Source: Levilactobacillus fujinensis
Lineage (GTDB): Bacteria; Bacillota; Bacilli; Lactobacillales; Lactobacillaceae
Direction of reading: 5' to 3'
Assembly (NCBI RefSeq): GCF_003946335.1
Contig: NZ_RHNX01000005.1
Span: forward strand, 1-64,000
DNA length: 64,000 nt
Part shown: positions 10,293 through 19,354 of the stretch, piece by piece
Layout of the letters: each line of letters opens with the position of its first letter
Numbering within the stretch: the first letter of the stretch is position 1
Translations under genes and position numbers: made by a program
Notes under the pieces: model-generated
The model's database searches: none
What the model saw: the letters and a program-made list of their open reading frames with translations, nothing else
What the model was told of the DNA's origin: nothing

Positions 10293-10982
10293 TTACAACA
10301 ACTTCAGATGTTCTTTCGGCCGATCATAGTCCAACCAGCGTTCCAATTGATTCTGTCCAGCCGTAATGATGACACAGCAGAGCCAATACAGGATGGCAAT
10401 CGTGATGTAAATCGTCATGTAATCCTGATTGGCTCCGGCGACAATCTTAGCCTGCATGAACATTTCGGTCACGGTAATCATGGCCGCAAGTGAGGTACCT
10501 TTGAACATGTCGAGCAGAATATTGCCGAGGGCAGGAATGCTGATGCGAAAGGCCTGCGGAATGATAATGAAGCGCATGACCTTGCGGTAGGGCAGACCAA
10601 TCGAATAGGCAGCCTCATACTGACCGGGGTCAATGCCCATAAAGGCGGAGCGAAAGACCTCGGAGATAAAGGCGGCTGCACCAATCGTAAACGAGAGAAT
10701 GGCAGCCGGCATGGCGTCTAGACCAAAACCAAAGTAGACGATAAACAGAACGACCAACATAGGGACACCGCGCATAAACGAAATATAGGCACGGGCTAGC
10801 CAGTGGAGCAGCTTAATGTGACTCAGCTGCGCCAGTGTCAGTAACATCCCAAGAATCGTTGCTAAAACAAATGCCATGGCGGTCAGATAAATTGTCATTG
10901 GTAAGCCACTTAGGATTTGGGGGATGGATGACCAAGCTAACCGCGCATTAAAAAAGCCAGGAATTGAGATATATTTTAACAT
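10293..10982 (-). CDS. Amino acid ABC transporter permease
   Basis: 229 aa from ATG 10982. A GTG three codons upstream overlaps the GAGGGG Shine-Dalgarno sequence and is rejected. It is hydrophobic with about five membrane segments and has the EAAY-type loop (QYEAAYSIGLPYRKVMRFIIIP) that contacts the ATPase in His/Glu/Gln-type polar amino acid transporters. It lies 20 bases downstream of the binding lipoprotein gene, as an operon. No ATP-binding subunit is encoded next to it. Probable amino acid import; specificity unknown. Confidence 0.9.
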   Translation of the reverse strand: MLKYISIPGFFNARLAWSSIPQILSGLPMTIYLTAMAFVLATILGMLLTLAQLSHIKLLHWLARAYISFMRGVPMLVVLFIVYFGFGLDAMPAAILSFTIGAAAFISEVFRSAFMGIDPGQYEAAYSIGLPYRKVMRFIIIPQAFRISIPALGNILLDMFKGTSLAAMITVTEMFMQAKIVAGANQDYMTIYITIAILYWLCCVIITAGQNQLERWLDYDRPKEHLKLL

Positions 10983-11001
10983 GGGTGACACCCCTCAATT
11001 C

Positions 11002-11883
11002 CTATTGACCAGTCGACGTGGACTTGATCGTAAAGTTCTTGGAGATGTGCACGTTGGGCTTCTTTGTGACGTCGGCGCCATAGTACTTTTCAGAGATTTT
11101 CTTGATGGTGCCATCCTTCAGGAGTTTCTTGATTTCTTTATCAATTTCTTGTTTGAGCTTGGTGTTGCTCTTCTTCATCAAGATACCGACACCCTGACCG
11201 TCATCGGTGGTCGTGAAGTACATGTTCTTCACGATGTGTAAGCCGTTATTCGGCACGGCGGCTAACGCCAATTTCTGCAGATAATAGTCGTTCATGATGA
11301 CATCGGTCTTACCTTTTTCCAGGTCTTTTAAGTAGACATCGTTGGAGACGTTGTCGTAGTTCACCAATTTAGCGCCTAGCTGCTGAGCAAGTCGTTGATA
11401 ACTTGTACCTGCTTCGCCAGCGGCTTTTTTACCCTTGATATCGGCCCAATTATGGATGCCAGAGTCGTCCTTGTTCCGTACGACAATACTGTTAAATGAG
11501 TGTTTGTAGACCGTTGATAGGGCAAATTGTTTCTTTCGTGCCGGAGAGAGACCAAAGTCGTTCGCTGCCATGTCAGCCTTACCGGAACTGACCGCCGTTA
11601 ATTGACCATCGACACTGAGTTCTTGAAACTTGACCTTTTTACCCAAACCTTTGGCAACAGCGCGCACAACCTCCACGTCAAAACCTGTTAATTTACTGTT
11701 CTTGGACATGTGAAATGACGTGGGATACAATGTTCCCGAGGTTGCGACAATCAATGTTTTCTTGTCGGCAACCTTGGCATTTGTTGACTTCGACGATGAG
11801 GTCTTCCCGCAACCAACGAGACCGAGACTCATCACTAAACTTAACCCTAACCCTAAAACCAACCATTTCTTCGTCTTATTCAT
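11002..11883 (-). CDS. Amino acid ABC transporter substrate-binding lipoprotein
   Basis: About 293 aa. The N-terminus is a lipoprotein signal: KK, a hydrophobic stretch and the lipobox LVGC near residues 23-26, so it is anchored outside the membrane through a lipidated Cys. The body matches the SBP_bac_3 family (segments TGFDVEVVRAVAKGLGKKV and DMAANDFGLSPARKKQF), which binds polar amino acids. The start is ATG 11883 or the adjacent in-frame TTG 11886; an AAGGA lies upstream. A cre-like site lies about 55 bases upstream. It is the first gene of a two-gene operon with the permease; the ATPase is missing. Confidence 0.92.
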   Translation of the reverse strand: MNKTKKWLVLGLGLSLVMSLGLVGCGKTSSSKSTNAKVADKKTLIVATSGTLYPTSFHMSKNSKLTGFDVEVVRAVAKGLGKKVKFQELSVDGQLTAVSSGKADMAANDFGLSPARKKQFALSTVYKHSFNSIVVRNKDDSGIHNWADIKGKKAAGEAGTSYQRLAQQLGAKLVNYDNVSNDVYLKDLEKGKTDVIMNDYYLQKLALAAVPNNGLHIVKNMYFTTTDDGQGVGILMKKSNTKLKQEIDKEIKKLLKDGTIKKISEKYYGADVTKKPNVHISKNFTIKSTSTGQ

Positions 11884-12284
11884 CAAGTATTCAGTCCTTT
11901 CAATTGTGACCTAAGACGGTTTTAAGTATAACTACTTGAAAACGCTTTTACAACCGGGTATTGTGAAAATTAAATAGGCACTGTTTTTCAGTGAAAATCA
12001 GACCAGATTTGATCATTTATGAACATTAGCCGAGTAGCCGAGTCGGTAGCCCAGTAATGATACAGTGGTAATCAACAATCCGTGAAGGGGGTTAGGTTTC
12101 TCATTTTACAATGTATTCGCTTAAATTTCACAAAGCGAGTAAATTAAGGCAATTGTTGACTTGACGTGAGGAGTATTTGGGACGTCAACGATACTTGGTG
12201 GCCGTAGTGTGATGTTTAGTGGTAATTCACCTTATGTAGTGGTAGGTGTGATCGGGGCCAGTTAACTTTTAGGAGGCTATGGAA
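11884..12284. other. Divergent intergenic region with inverted repeat
   Basis: About 400 bases between divergent genes. It holds the cre-like site (11937-11950) and a perfect 7-bp inverted repeat TTGACGT...ACGTCAA (12161-12167 and 12182-12188) whose arm centres are 21 bases apart, the spacing expected of an operator bound on one helix face. Short direct repeats of GCCGAGT occur near 12029-12047. No convincing promoter for the amidase gene was found. Confidence 0.4.
11937..11950 (-). promoter_or_regulatory. cre-like site upstream of the binding-protein gene
   Basis: TGAAAACGCTTTTA matches the catabolite-responsive element TGWAANCGNTNWCA at 13 of 14 positions, suggesting CcpA control. Position relative to the true promoter is uncertain. 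Confidence 0.45.
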
Positions 12285-13772
12285 ATGAGTCAGTTAGAAT
12301 GGATCGGGGTTCCAGCATTGACGTGGGCCAAACGGGTTCGTAATGGTGAAGTCACCAGCCAGGAGCTGGTGGCAGCGGCGTTTGAAGAGATAGATCGACA
12401 AAATCCACAGTTAAATGCGGTCATTACAACGCGTAAAGAAAAGGCATTACAAGAAGCAGCCGCACAGGTCGATACGGGCCAGCCATTTTTGGGTGTCCCG
12501 TTGTTACTGAAAGGACTGGGACAACAGCTACAAGGCGCACCGAGCACAAGTGGATCGCGACTCTTACGGGACAACGTGGCGACACAGACAAGTTTCTTCG
12601 TTAAAGCATTGCAACGGGCTGGTTTCGTTATTATTGGACAGACCAATTTCCCTGAGTTTGGGTTTAAAAATATTACGGATGCTGAAATTTATGGACCAGC
12701 GCGTAATCCGTGGAATTTAAGTTATCAACCGGGTGGCTCGTCCGGTGGTGCTGGTGCCAGTGTCGCTGCTGGGTTTGTCCCAATTGCTGCCGGAAGCGAT
12801 GGTGGGGGATCGATTCGAATTCCATCTTCATGGTCTGGGACGATTGGGTTAAAGCCAACTCGTGGTCGCGTGCCAGTTGGTCCCAACGATTGGCGTTCTT
12901 GGCAAGGAGCAGCAATTGACTTTGCACTGACCCGGTCGATCAAGGATACCGCCGCACTGCTAGATAGTTTACAAACGATTCAACCAGCCGCGGTTTTTCA
13001 GACACCATTAGAAAAATCCGGCTATCTGGCGCAACTGAATCAACCCATGAAACACATCAAGGTAGGGTATACGACAGAGTCACCAGTGGAAACACCGGTT
13101 AGCCCAGAGGCTATTCATGCAGTCGAAATGGCAGCCCAATTTCTCAGCGAGCAAGGGTTCGATGTCGAGGAGGTCCACGTGCCAATTGATGGGGTAGCGC
13201 TCATGGAGAGCTATTACACCATGAATGCTGGAGAAACGGCGGCCTTTATGAGCGAACTCGCAGAGGATATTGGGCGATCACTGAATCGAACCGATATGGA
13301 ACTTCTGACGTGGGCACTGTATCAGACAGGATTACATACGAGTGCGGCCGACTACAGCTTGGCGTTGAGCAAGTGGGATCAAGCGGCTTGGACAATGGCT
13401 AAATTGCACGTGAATTATCCAATTGTTTTGACGCCAACAACGGCTTGGCCAGCACCCAAGGTAGGCGACACGCTGGTTTCAGCGGAAAATGAAATGAAAA
13501 TGGCTTCCATTGAGAGTTTTAGTCCCCGGTCACAAAAGCAGCTAATCTATGATCAATGGCTACCAGCATTAACACGGTCGCCATTTACGCAGCAAGCCAA
13601 TTTGACTGGTGAACCTGCCATTAGCTTGCCAACAGCAGTCACCAAGGAAGGATTGCCCCTTGGAATTCAATTTAATGCGGCAAAAGGACAAGAATTGGCA
13701 TTATTGAGGCTTGGCGCTTTATTTGAAGGCGCCGGAAAGTTAAAATGGTTACATGCAACTAAATTGGAATGA
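12285..13772 (+). CDS. Amidase family protein (GatA-like)
   Basis: 495 aa from ATG 12285; AGGAGG at 12271-12276 is 8 bases away, whereas the in-frame ATG at 12279 is only 2 bases from it. The amidase signature lies around residues 140-185: Gly/Ser-rich GGSSGGAGASVAAG holding two of the Ser-cisSer-Lys triad residues, then GSDGGGSIRIP; the Lys is in the LLLKGL segment near residue 70. It hydrolyses an amide, but no gatB/gatC is near and it is not the tRNA amidotransferase. It is followed after 12 bases by an oligopeptide-binding lipoprotein, hinting at use of an imported peptide or amide. Confidence 0.9.
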   Translation: MSQLEWIGVPALTWAKRVRNGEVTSQELVAAAFEEIDRQNPQLNAVITTRKEKALQEAAAQVDTGQPFLGVPLLLKGLGQQLQGAPSTSGSRLLRDNVATQTSFFVKALQRAGFVIIGQTNFPEFGFKNITDAEIYGPARNPWNLSYQPGGSSGGAGASVAAGFVPIAAGSDGGGSIRIPSSWSGTIGLKPTRGRVPVGPNDWRSWQGAAIDFALTRSIKDTAALLDSLQTIQPAAVFQTPLEKSGYLAQLNQPMKHIKVGYTTESPVETPVSPEAIHAVEMAAQFLSEQGFDVEEVHVPIDGVALMESYYTMNAGETAAFMSELAEDIGRSLNRTDMELLTWALYQTGLHTSAADYSLALSKWDQAAWTMAKLHVNYPIVLTPTTAWPAPKVGDTLVSAENEMKMASIESFSPRSQKQLIYDQWLPALTRSPFTQQANLTGEPAISLPTAVTKEGLPLGIQFNAAKGQELALLRLGALFEGAGKLKWLHATKLE

Positions 13773-13784
13773 GGAGAGAAGATT

Positions 13785-15434
13785 TTGAAGGGAAAGCAAT
13801 TTGGAATTTTAATGGGATTGGCGTTACTGGTTGTGGGCGGATTGGCCGCTTGTGGCAAGGCAACGTCATCAAATGGAAACTCGGGTCAGTTGGCAGCGAA
13901 GCAAGTCGTTAAGCTGTCGGCAAAGTCCGAAGTGACCACGTTGGACGTCTCAAAGGCAGCTGATTCGACGAGTCTAACTATGCTCTACCATACGCAAGAG
14001 GGATTGTATCGGTTGGGTAAAAATGAGAAGCTCATCAATGCGATGGCAACCAAGACAACGGTGTCTAAGGATGGGAAGACCTACGTCTTTAAGCTCCGGT
14101 CGAACAACCACTGGAACGATGGTCGTGCGGTCACTGCAAAAGATTATGTGTATTCTTGGGAACGGACGGTCAACCCAAAGACCGCATCTGAGTATGCTTA
14201 CCTGATGGCGGGCATCAAGAATTATAACCAGGTGCAGAGCGGTAAAGTGGCCCCGAGTCAGTTGGGCGTTAAGGCGTTGAACAAAAATACGTTACAAGTC
14301 ACGTTGAGTAAACCGGTGGCCTACTTTAAGTTATTGCTCGCCTTTCCGACGTTCTTCCCACAAGAACAAAGCGTGGTTGAACACTATGGTAGTGATTACG
14401 GTCACACGAGTGGTAAGACAGCCTACGATGGGCCGTTTGTTATGACCAAGTGGCAAGGAACCAATCAGAACTGGGAACTCGTTAAGAACACGCACTTCTG
14501 GGACAAAAAGCACATCACATTACAAAAAATGAACTTCCAAGTCGTGGCTGATCCATCGACTGGATTAAGCTTATTCCAGAAGAAGGACCTCGACGCCACG
14601 ATGTTGGATGGCACGCAGGTCGCCAACTTGAAGAATAATTCTAGTCTGAAGACGTTCGTCGGTGGGACAACTTACTACATGCAGATGAACCAGAAAAAGG
14701 TCAAGGCTTTACGGAACTTAAAGGTTCGTCAAGCTCTGTCCATGGCCATCGATAAGCAACAGTTAGCCAAGAGTGTTTTGCGTGACGGGTCTAAGGCACC
14801 ACTTGGATTCGTGTCACAAAATCTGTCGCGGAACCCGAAGACTAAAAAGGACTTTGCGTCAGATGCTTACGTTAAGAGCGGGGTTACCTATAATCTGAAG
14901 CAGGCTAAGCAACTGATGAAGGCCGGGTTAAAAGCAACCGGGACGAAGAAATTGAATCTGACATTAATGGCGGATGATATTTCCGTAACTAAAACGGTGG
15001 CTCAGTACATCCAGGCCGAACTACAGAAGCTACCAAACGTGAAAGTTACGATCAATACCTTGCCGTACAAGACGCGGCTGAGTCGTTCGAACTCTGGTAA
15101 CTTTGAATTAGTTCTTTCAAGTTGGGGTGCTGACTTTGCTGACCCCATCAACTTCTTATCATTGATGAGCACGGGAAACACCAATAACAATGGTGATTTC
15201 TCCGATGCCCAATATGATGCGGCTATCAAACGTTCCGAGAACCAGGATGCCAATGATCCAACCGCTCGCTATAATGATTTGGTCACGGCGGAAAAACGGC
15301 TTATGACGCAACAAGGGGTCGTACCACTGTACCAACCAGCAACGGCTGAGATGTGGAATCCCAAGGTCAGTGGCTACGTATGGAATCCAGCAGGAATGAG
15401 TCGTGGTTACCAGTGGATGAAGGTCGAGAAGTAG
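13785..15434 (+). CDS. Oligopeptide ABC transporter substrate-binding lipoprotein (OppA-like)
   Basis: 549 aa. The lipobox LAAC near residues 21-24 follows a hydrophobic signal, so it is a membrane-anchored extracellular binding protein. It belongs to the SBP_bac_5 family: VFKLRSNNHWNDGRAVTAKD and the conserved region around YVYSWERTVNP. The start is TTG 13785 with GAGGAGAGAA directly upstream. No OppBCDF permease or ATPase genes are adjacent, so it must share a transporter encoded elsewhere. It forms an operon with the amidase gene and is followed by a terminator. Confidence 0.92.
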   Translation: MKGKQFGILMGLALLVVGGLAACGKATSSNGNSGQLAAKQVVKLSAKSEVTTLDVSKAADSTSLTMLYHTQEGLYRLGKNEKLINAMATKTTVSKDGKTYVFKLRSNNHWNDGRAVTAKDYVYSWERTVNPKTASEYAYLMAGIKNYNQVQSGKVAPSQLGVKALNKNTLQVTLSKPVAYFKLLLAFPTFFPQEQSVVEHYGSDYGHTSGKTAYDGPFVMTKWQGTNQNWELVKNTHFWDKKHITLQKMNFQVVADPSTGLSLFQKKDLDATMLDGTQVANLKNNSSLKTFVGGTTYYMQMNQKKVKALRNLKVRQALSMAIDKQQLAKSVLRDGSKAPLGFVSQNLSRNPKTKKDFASDAYVKSGVTYNLKQAKQLMKAGLKATGTKKLNLTLMADDISVTKTVAQYIQAELQKLPNVKVTINTLPYKTRLSRSNSGNFELVLSSWGADFADPINFLSLMSTGNTNNNGDFSDAQYDAAIKRSENQDANDPTARYNDLVTAEKRLMTQQGVVPLYQPATAEMWNPKVSGYVWNPAGMSRGYQWMKVEK

Positions 15435-15498
15435 ATTCTTTCGCAAATTGAGTTGTAATGATGCAATCTTTACGTTGAAATTGAACGAATTTTCTTGA

Positions 15499-15528
15499 AA
15501 GCGGACGGCCTTAGTCGTCCGCTTTTTT
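15499..15528 (+). terminator. Rho-independent terminator of the amidase-oppA-like operon
   Basis: A 9-bp perfect stem (15499-15507 with 15516-15524) leads into TTTTTT. Confidence 0.9.
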
Positions 15529-15573
15529 GCGGCCTTGGAAAATATTTCACCCAGGCAATTTATAAATTCGGAA

Positions 15574-15602
15574 TTGAAATTAGTTATGAAACATGTTATA
15601 CC
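15574..15602 (+). promoter_or_regulatory. Promoter of murQ
   Basis: TTGAAA (15574-15579), 17-base spacer, TATACC (15597-15602) preceded by TGT, giving an extended -10. Confidence 0.6.
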
Positions 15603-15666
15603 AGAGGTAGTCATAATGAAAGCGAATACATATAGAAATAGTTGATGAAACTTGGAGGCTGACACC

Positions 15667-16572
15667 ATGCAATTTGATGACTTACTTACTGAACAACGGA
15701 ATCACCGCTCGACGCACATTGATCGGGAGTCTACGTTAGAAATGGTTGCAACGATCAACCGGGAGGACCACCGGGTTGCACGAGCCGTACAAAAGCAGTT
15801 GCCCCAGATTGCGGCAGCCGTTGATGCTGCGTACCCAAAATTTGATGAGGGTGGACGCCTAATTTACGTGGGGGCTGGAACCTCTGGCCGTTTAGGCGTG
15901 ATTGACGCAACGGAGTTACAACCAACTTATGGGTTGACAGCACAACAGACATTTGGGTTGATTGCCGGGGGCACTCAGGCTCTGACGACGACGGTTCAAG
16001 CCGCCGAAGACTCACCGGAATTGGCACAGGCTGACCTGGGCGCCGTTCATTTGACCAGCAAGGACGTGGTGATTGCCAGCGCGGCATCCGGTCAAACCCC
16101 GTATACGTTGGCCGCACTACAGTTCGCGCAGGACCAGGGAGCACTAGGAATTGGTTTTTCTTGTATCGAGGGGAGTCCACTGTCTGAGTTGGCAAACTTC
16201 CCAATCACACCAGTTGTGGGGCCTGAAATTATTACGGGAGCCACGTTATTGAAGGCGGGTACTGCGGAAAAGATGGTACTCAATATGCTGTCAACGGGAA
16301 TCATGATCAAGACAGGAAAAGTTTATCAAAACCTGATGATCAACGTGGTTCCAACCAATGGCAAGACCTTTGAACGAGCTAAGAAGATTATTGCGGAAGC
16401 AACTCAAACATCAACGTTAGCGGCAGAACGAGCCCTGGATCGCGCGGGGAACAATGTCCCGTTAGCAATTGTCTTAATTGAAACCAAGGGAACAATTGCG
16501 GAGGCCAAGTCTTTGTTGGATGCGACGAATGGTCATGTTTCTCAGGCAGTTAAGCTGAGCGATAAGGGCTAG
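15667..16572 (+). CDS. murQ: N-acetylmuramic acid 6-phosphate etherase
   Basis: 301 aa from ATG 15667, with GGAGG at 15654-15658; the upstream in-frame TTG is rejected. MurQ removes the lactyl ether from MurNAc-6-phosphate to give GlcNAc-6-phosphate, a step in peptidoglycan recycling or MurNAc use. The SIS-domain signature GAGTSGRLGVIDATELQPTY is at residues 70-89 and includes the catalytic Glu83. It is transcribed alone, without the usual murP PTS transporter or murR regulator nearby. Confidence 0.96.
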   Translation: MQFDDLLTEQRNHRSTHIDRESTLEMVATINREDHRVARAVQKQLPQIAAAVDAAYPKFDEGGRLIYVGAGTSGRLGVIDATELQPTYGLTAQQTFGLIAGGTQALTTTVQAAEDSPELAQADLGAVHLTSKDVVIASAASGQTPYTLAALQFAQDQGALGIGFSCIEGSPLSELANFPITPVVGPEIITGATLLKAGTAEKMVLNMLSTGIMIKTGKVYQNLMINVVPTNGKTFERAKKIIAEATQTSTLAAERALDRAGNNVPLAIVLIETKGTIAEAKSLLDATNGHVSQAVKLSDKG

Positions 16573-16597
16573 CTTCAACACATATAGCGTAAGTTAA

Positions 16598-16630
16598 GGA
16601 AGTTCAGAAAATTTTCTGAGCTTCTTTTAT
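16598..16630 (+). terminator. Rho-independent terminator of murQ
   Basis: Stem GAAG-t-TCAGAAAA with TTTTCTGA-g-CTTC, followed by TTTTATTTT. Confidence 0.75.
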
Positions 16631-16855
16631 TTTGGTGAAAATCCGGTATAATCGCAGCTTTGCATAATACAATTCGCTGATATTGGCTGAAATGACAGCA
16701 CAACAGAAAGTAGAGACGCTCTGATTTGCTGACGAATCTTGTGGCAAGTACAAGCCAAAACAATGCATGTATTAGACAAGCAAAACGATACTGAGGGCAT
16801 TTAAGTGGAGACAACCCGGCATTTCACAGTGGTTAGACCAATCTTACGTGGAAAC

Positions 16856-16884
16856 TTGACTGGTCCACACCAATTCTCTATAAT
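16856..16884 (+). promoter_or_regulatory. Strong sigma-A promoter of the aldo/keto reductase gene
   Basis: TTGACT (16856-16861), exactly 17 bases, TATAAT (16879-16884). It lies downstream of an in-frame GTG at 16805, which therefore cannot be the translation start of transcripts from here. Confidence 0.85.
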
Positions 16885-16921
16885 TTACCTTAGGTATAAC
16901 TGGAAGGGAATGTGGCAAGAC

Positions 16922-17911
16922 ATGTATTTAGCAAATGAACACCGTTACGAGAAGATGCCGGTTCGGCGCGCAGGGAACACCGGGTTTCAACTACCGGCAA
17001 TTTCTTTTGGTATGTGGCACAGTTTTGGCGAAAACGCCAATTATGGAGACACACGTGATGTGATTTTGAAGGCGTTTGACGCAGGTATCTTTAGTTTTGA
17101 CCTCGCCGCCAACTATGGTCCGGGTTCTTACGCAGCCGAAAGTCTCTTTGGTCAAGTTCTTCAGCGCGAATTGATGCCTTACCGTGATGAATTGGTCATC
17201 AGTAGTAAGGCTGGTTTCCACATGTGGCCAGGGCCTTACGGACAAATGAGTTCTCGTAAGGCATTGACGGCTTCTCTGGACCGCTCATTGCAGGCTATGC
17301 GGTTGGATTATGTTGATATTTACTACAGTCACCGATTTGACCCAGAAACCTCACCAGAAGAAACGGCTGTTGCCTTAGATAACTTGGTTCGCCAAGGCAA
17401 AACGTTGTACGTTGGGATTTCAAATTACACGGAACCACAGGCCGCAGCGATGATCAAAATATTTAAGGACTTGCATACGCCATTCGTCGTCGATCAAGTG
17501 TCTTACAATATGCTGAATCAGACAGCTAACGATGATGGTCTATTCGACATGTTGACTAAAAACAATGCCGGAGCAATTGCTTACGGTCCCTTGGCGGAAG
17601 GTCTCTTGACTGACAAGTATTTGAACGGTATTCCAGAAGACGTGGCTATTCACTGGTCGAATGAGTTTGTCTTGGACAACGGTCGTGACAAGATGGTACA
17701 GAAACTACAAGCACTCAATCAGATTGCGCAGAGCCGTGGTCAAAAATTATCTCATATGGCGTTAGCTTGGTTATTACACAATCCGGTTATTACGAGTGTC
17801 ATTACCGGGGCGTCTAAGCCAGCTCACTTGAAGGAAAACATCAAGGCCGTGCAAAACCTGACCTTTGATGACGATCAATTACAAGCAATCGATAAAATCT
17901 TAAAGGCTTAA
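16922..17911 (+). CDS. Aldo/keto reductase
   Basis: 329 aa from ATG 16922. A longer in-frame ORF begins with GTG at 16805, but that lies upstream of the promoter; ATG 16910 is possible but sits almost on the GGAAGGG Shine-Dalgarno sequence. The AKR tetrad is visible: Asp60 and Tyr65 in FDLAANYG, Lys96 in ISSKAG, and His in IYYSHRFD. NADPH-dependent reduction of carbonyl compounds is expected; it resembles the YghZ/Kv-beta-like branch that acts on small aldehydes such as methylglyoxal. Single-gene unit with its own terminator. Confidence 0.92.
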   Translation: MYLANEHRYEKMPVRRAGNTGFQLPAISFGMWHSFGENANYGDTRDVILKAFDAGIFSFDLAANYGPGSYAAESLFGQVLQRELMPYRDELVISSKAGFHMWPGPYGQMSSRKALTASLDRSLQAMRLDYVDIYYSHRFDPETSPEETAVALDNLVRQGKTLYVGISNYTEPQAAAMIKIFKDLHTPFVVDQVSYNMLNQTANDDGLFDMLTKNNAGAIAYGPLAEGLLTDKYLNGIPEDVAIHWSNEFVLDNGRDKMVQKLQALNQIAQSRGQKLSHMALAWLLHNPVITSVITGASKPAHLKENIKAVQNLTFDDDQLQAIDKILKA

Positions 17912-17937
17912 ACATTGAGTCTGGAACATAACCCCAA

Positions 17938-17985
17938 AAGTTGCTCCTTTCAGAATCTAACGATTCTAAAAGAAGCAGCTTTATT
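17938..17985 (+). terminator. Terminator of the aldo/keto reductase gene
   Basis: An imperfect stem of about 20 bp (17938-17957 with 17962-17982, several G-U pairs) is followed by TTTA. The left arm is nearly the same as that of the terminator at 127-172. Confidence 0.7.
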
Positions 17986-18346
17986 TGCGTTGTAAGGTGG
18001 AAACGTTGTAATCAAAGCGTTTGACACTGATGTGGCGTAAACTATGATCAGTATTAGGGATACCGTAAGCATTGGGGGATTCCTGCAAAGGTGTTATCCA
18101 ACTGGTTGCAAGGGGGCTTTGTGTCAGAGAAGTCCAGAATGAAATCAGTTGTGCGTAAGAAAGTGTGTAAGGAATCCGTTTCTCAGGCTGAAGCAGACCC
18201 ACAGTCGGCAGAATATTTGGCGACCAGAGTCCGTTAATTTTACACTGACTTTGTGCAACCTTTAGACGAACCTAAATTGACCGTAGATATCGCAGCCTGG
18301 TGGGGTATAATAAGATTTAGTATGAAAACGGATGATGGAGGTTGCT
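17986..18346. other. Intergenic region before the LacI-type regulator
   Basis: About 360 bases without a credible gene. A TATAAT box is at 18306-18311, about 36 bases before the regulator start, but the nearest TTGACC (18277-18282) is 23 bases away, so the promoter is only partly matched. Nothing else recognised. Confidence 0.4.
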
Positions 18347-19354
18347 ATGACACGCAAAGTAACGATTCGGGACCTTGCTGAAGCAGCGGGTGTTTCGGTA
18401 ACAACGGTTTCACAAATTTTAAATGGTAAAGGTGAACGCTTTAGTCTCGATACGCGGCGGCGCGTCCATCAATTGCAAGAAGAATTGGGTTATGTTCCAG
18501 ATTTTAATGCCCGGAACCTTATTATGAAGTCTGCGCAGACTATTGGTGTCTTAGTTCCTAACCTGGGGAACCCCTTCTTCAGTATGTTTATTCGGGGTGT
18601 CCAAGAGGCCAGTCGTGAACAGCACTTCATTCCTCTTATTTTTGGTGCCAATCACGATGAGAAGCTTGAAAGTTACTACGTAGAAGAGTTGATTAAGCGG
18701 GCTGTAGATGGCCTGATCATTGCCAGTGCGTCGATCACGGCGGAGGCTATTGATAACATTCTCAAGAAAAATGGGATTCCTTATCTGTTAATCGACCAGA
18801 ACGGTGGTCCTAGTTTGGACCGAATTCGAATCGATGACGAACGGGGGGGCCAACTTGCGGCTGAGCACCTACTGTCATTGGGGCATCGTAAAATTGCGGT
18901 CGTGATGCCAGAACATCCGACTGACAATTTGGTGATTCGTTTGGCTGGATTTAAGGAACGCCTAGCCGAGTCTGGTGTCATGTTACCAGATTCAGCAGTG
19001 GTCATCTCACCCATGACCAAGCTGGGTGGTTATCAGGCGACGGCTGGCGTGATGACCCAAAAGCCAACCGCAGTCTTTGCCATTAACGATGAAACGGCGC
19101 TGGGACTGATGCGTGGTCTGCATGAACAGGGGCTAAATGTTCCCACGGACATTTCCGTGATGGGGTACGATGATATTGATTTGGATGAATATGTGGTGCC
19201 CAAGTTAAGTAGTATTCGTCAACCGGTAGTTACCATGGGTCAGCAGGCAACGACGTTATTGATCAACCGAATTCAAGATCAACGCCAAGCTGCTCAGCTG
19301 GTAGACCTCCCCGTGGAGCTTCGTCAGCGGGAGAGTACAGGACCCGTGAAATAA
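18347..19354 (+). CDS. rbsR: LacI-family transcriptional regulator (probable ribose regulator)
   Basis: 335 aa from ATG 18347 (ATGGAGG at 18335-18341 gives 5-base spacing; two upstream in-frame ATGs are rejected). The N-terminal helix-turn-helix is typical of LacI: VTIRDLAEAAGVSVTTVSQIL at residues 5-25, followed by the hinge helix around NARNLIMKSA. A periplasmic-binding-like effector domain starts with IGVLVPNLGNPFFS. It lies directly upstream of ribokinase with a perfect palindrome in between, so it probably represses rbsK in the absence of ribose. The rbsR name rests on this context. Confidence 0.88.
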   Translation: MTRKVTIRDLAEAAGVSVTTVSQILNGKGERFSLDTRRRVHQLQEELGYVPDFNARNLIMKSAQTIGVLVPNLGNPFFSMFIRGVQEASREQHFIPLIFGANHDEKLESYYVEELIKRAVDGLIIASASITAEAIDNILKKNGIPYLLIDQNGGPSLDRIRIDDERGGQLAAEHLLSLGHRKIAVVMPEHPTDNLVIRLAGFKERLAESGVMLPDSAVVISPMTKLGGYQATAGVMTQKPTAVFAINDETALGLMRGLHEQGLNVPTDISVMGYDDIDLDEYVVPKLSSIRQPVVTMGQQATTLLINRIQDQRQAAQLVDLPVELRQRESTGPVK

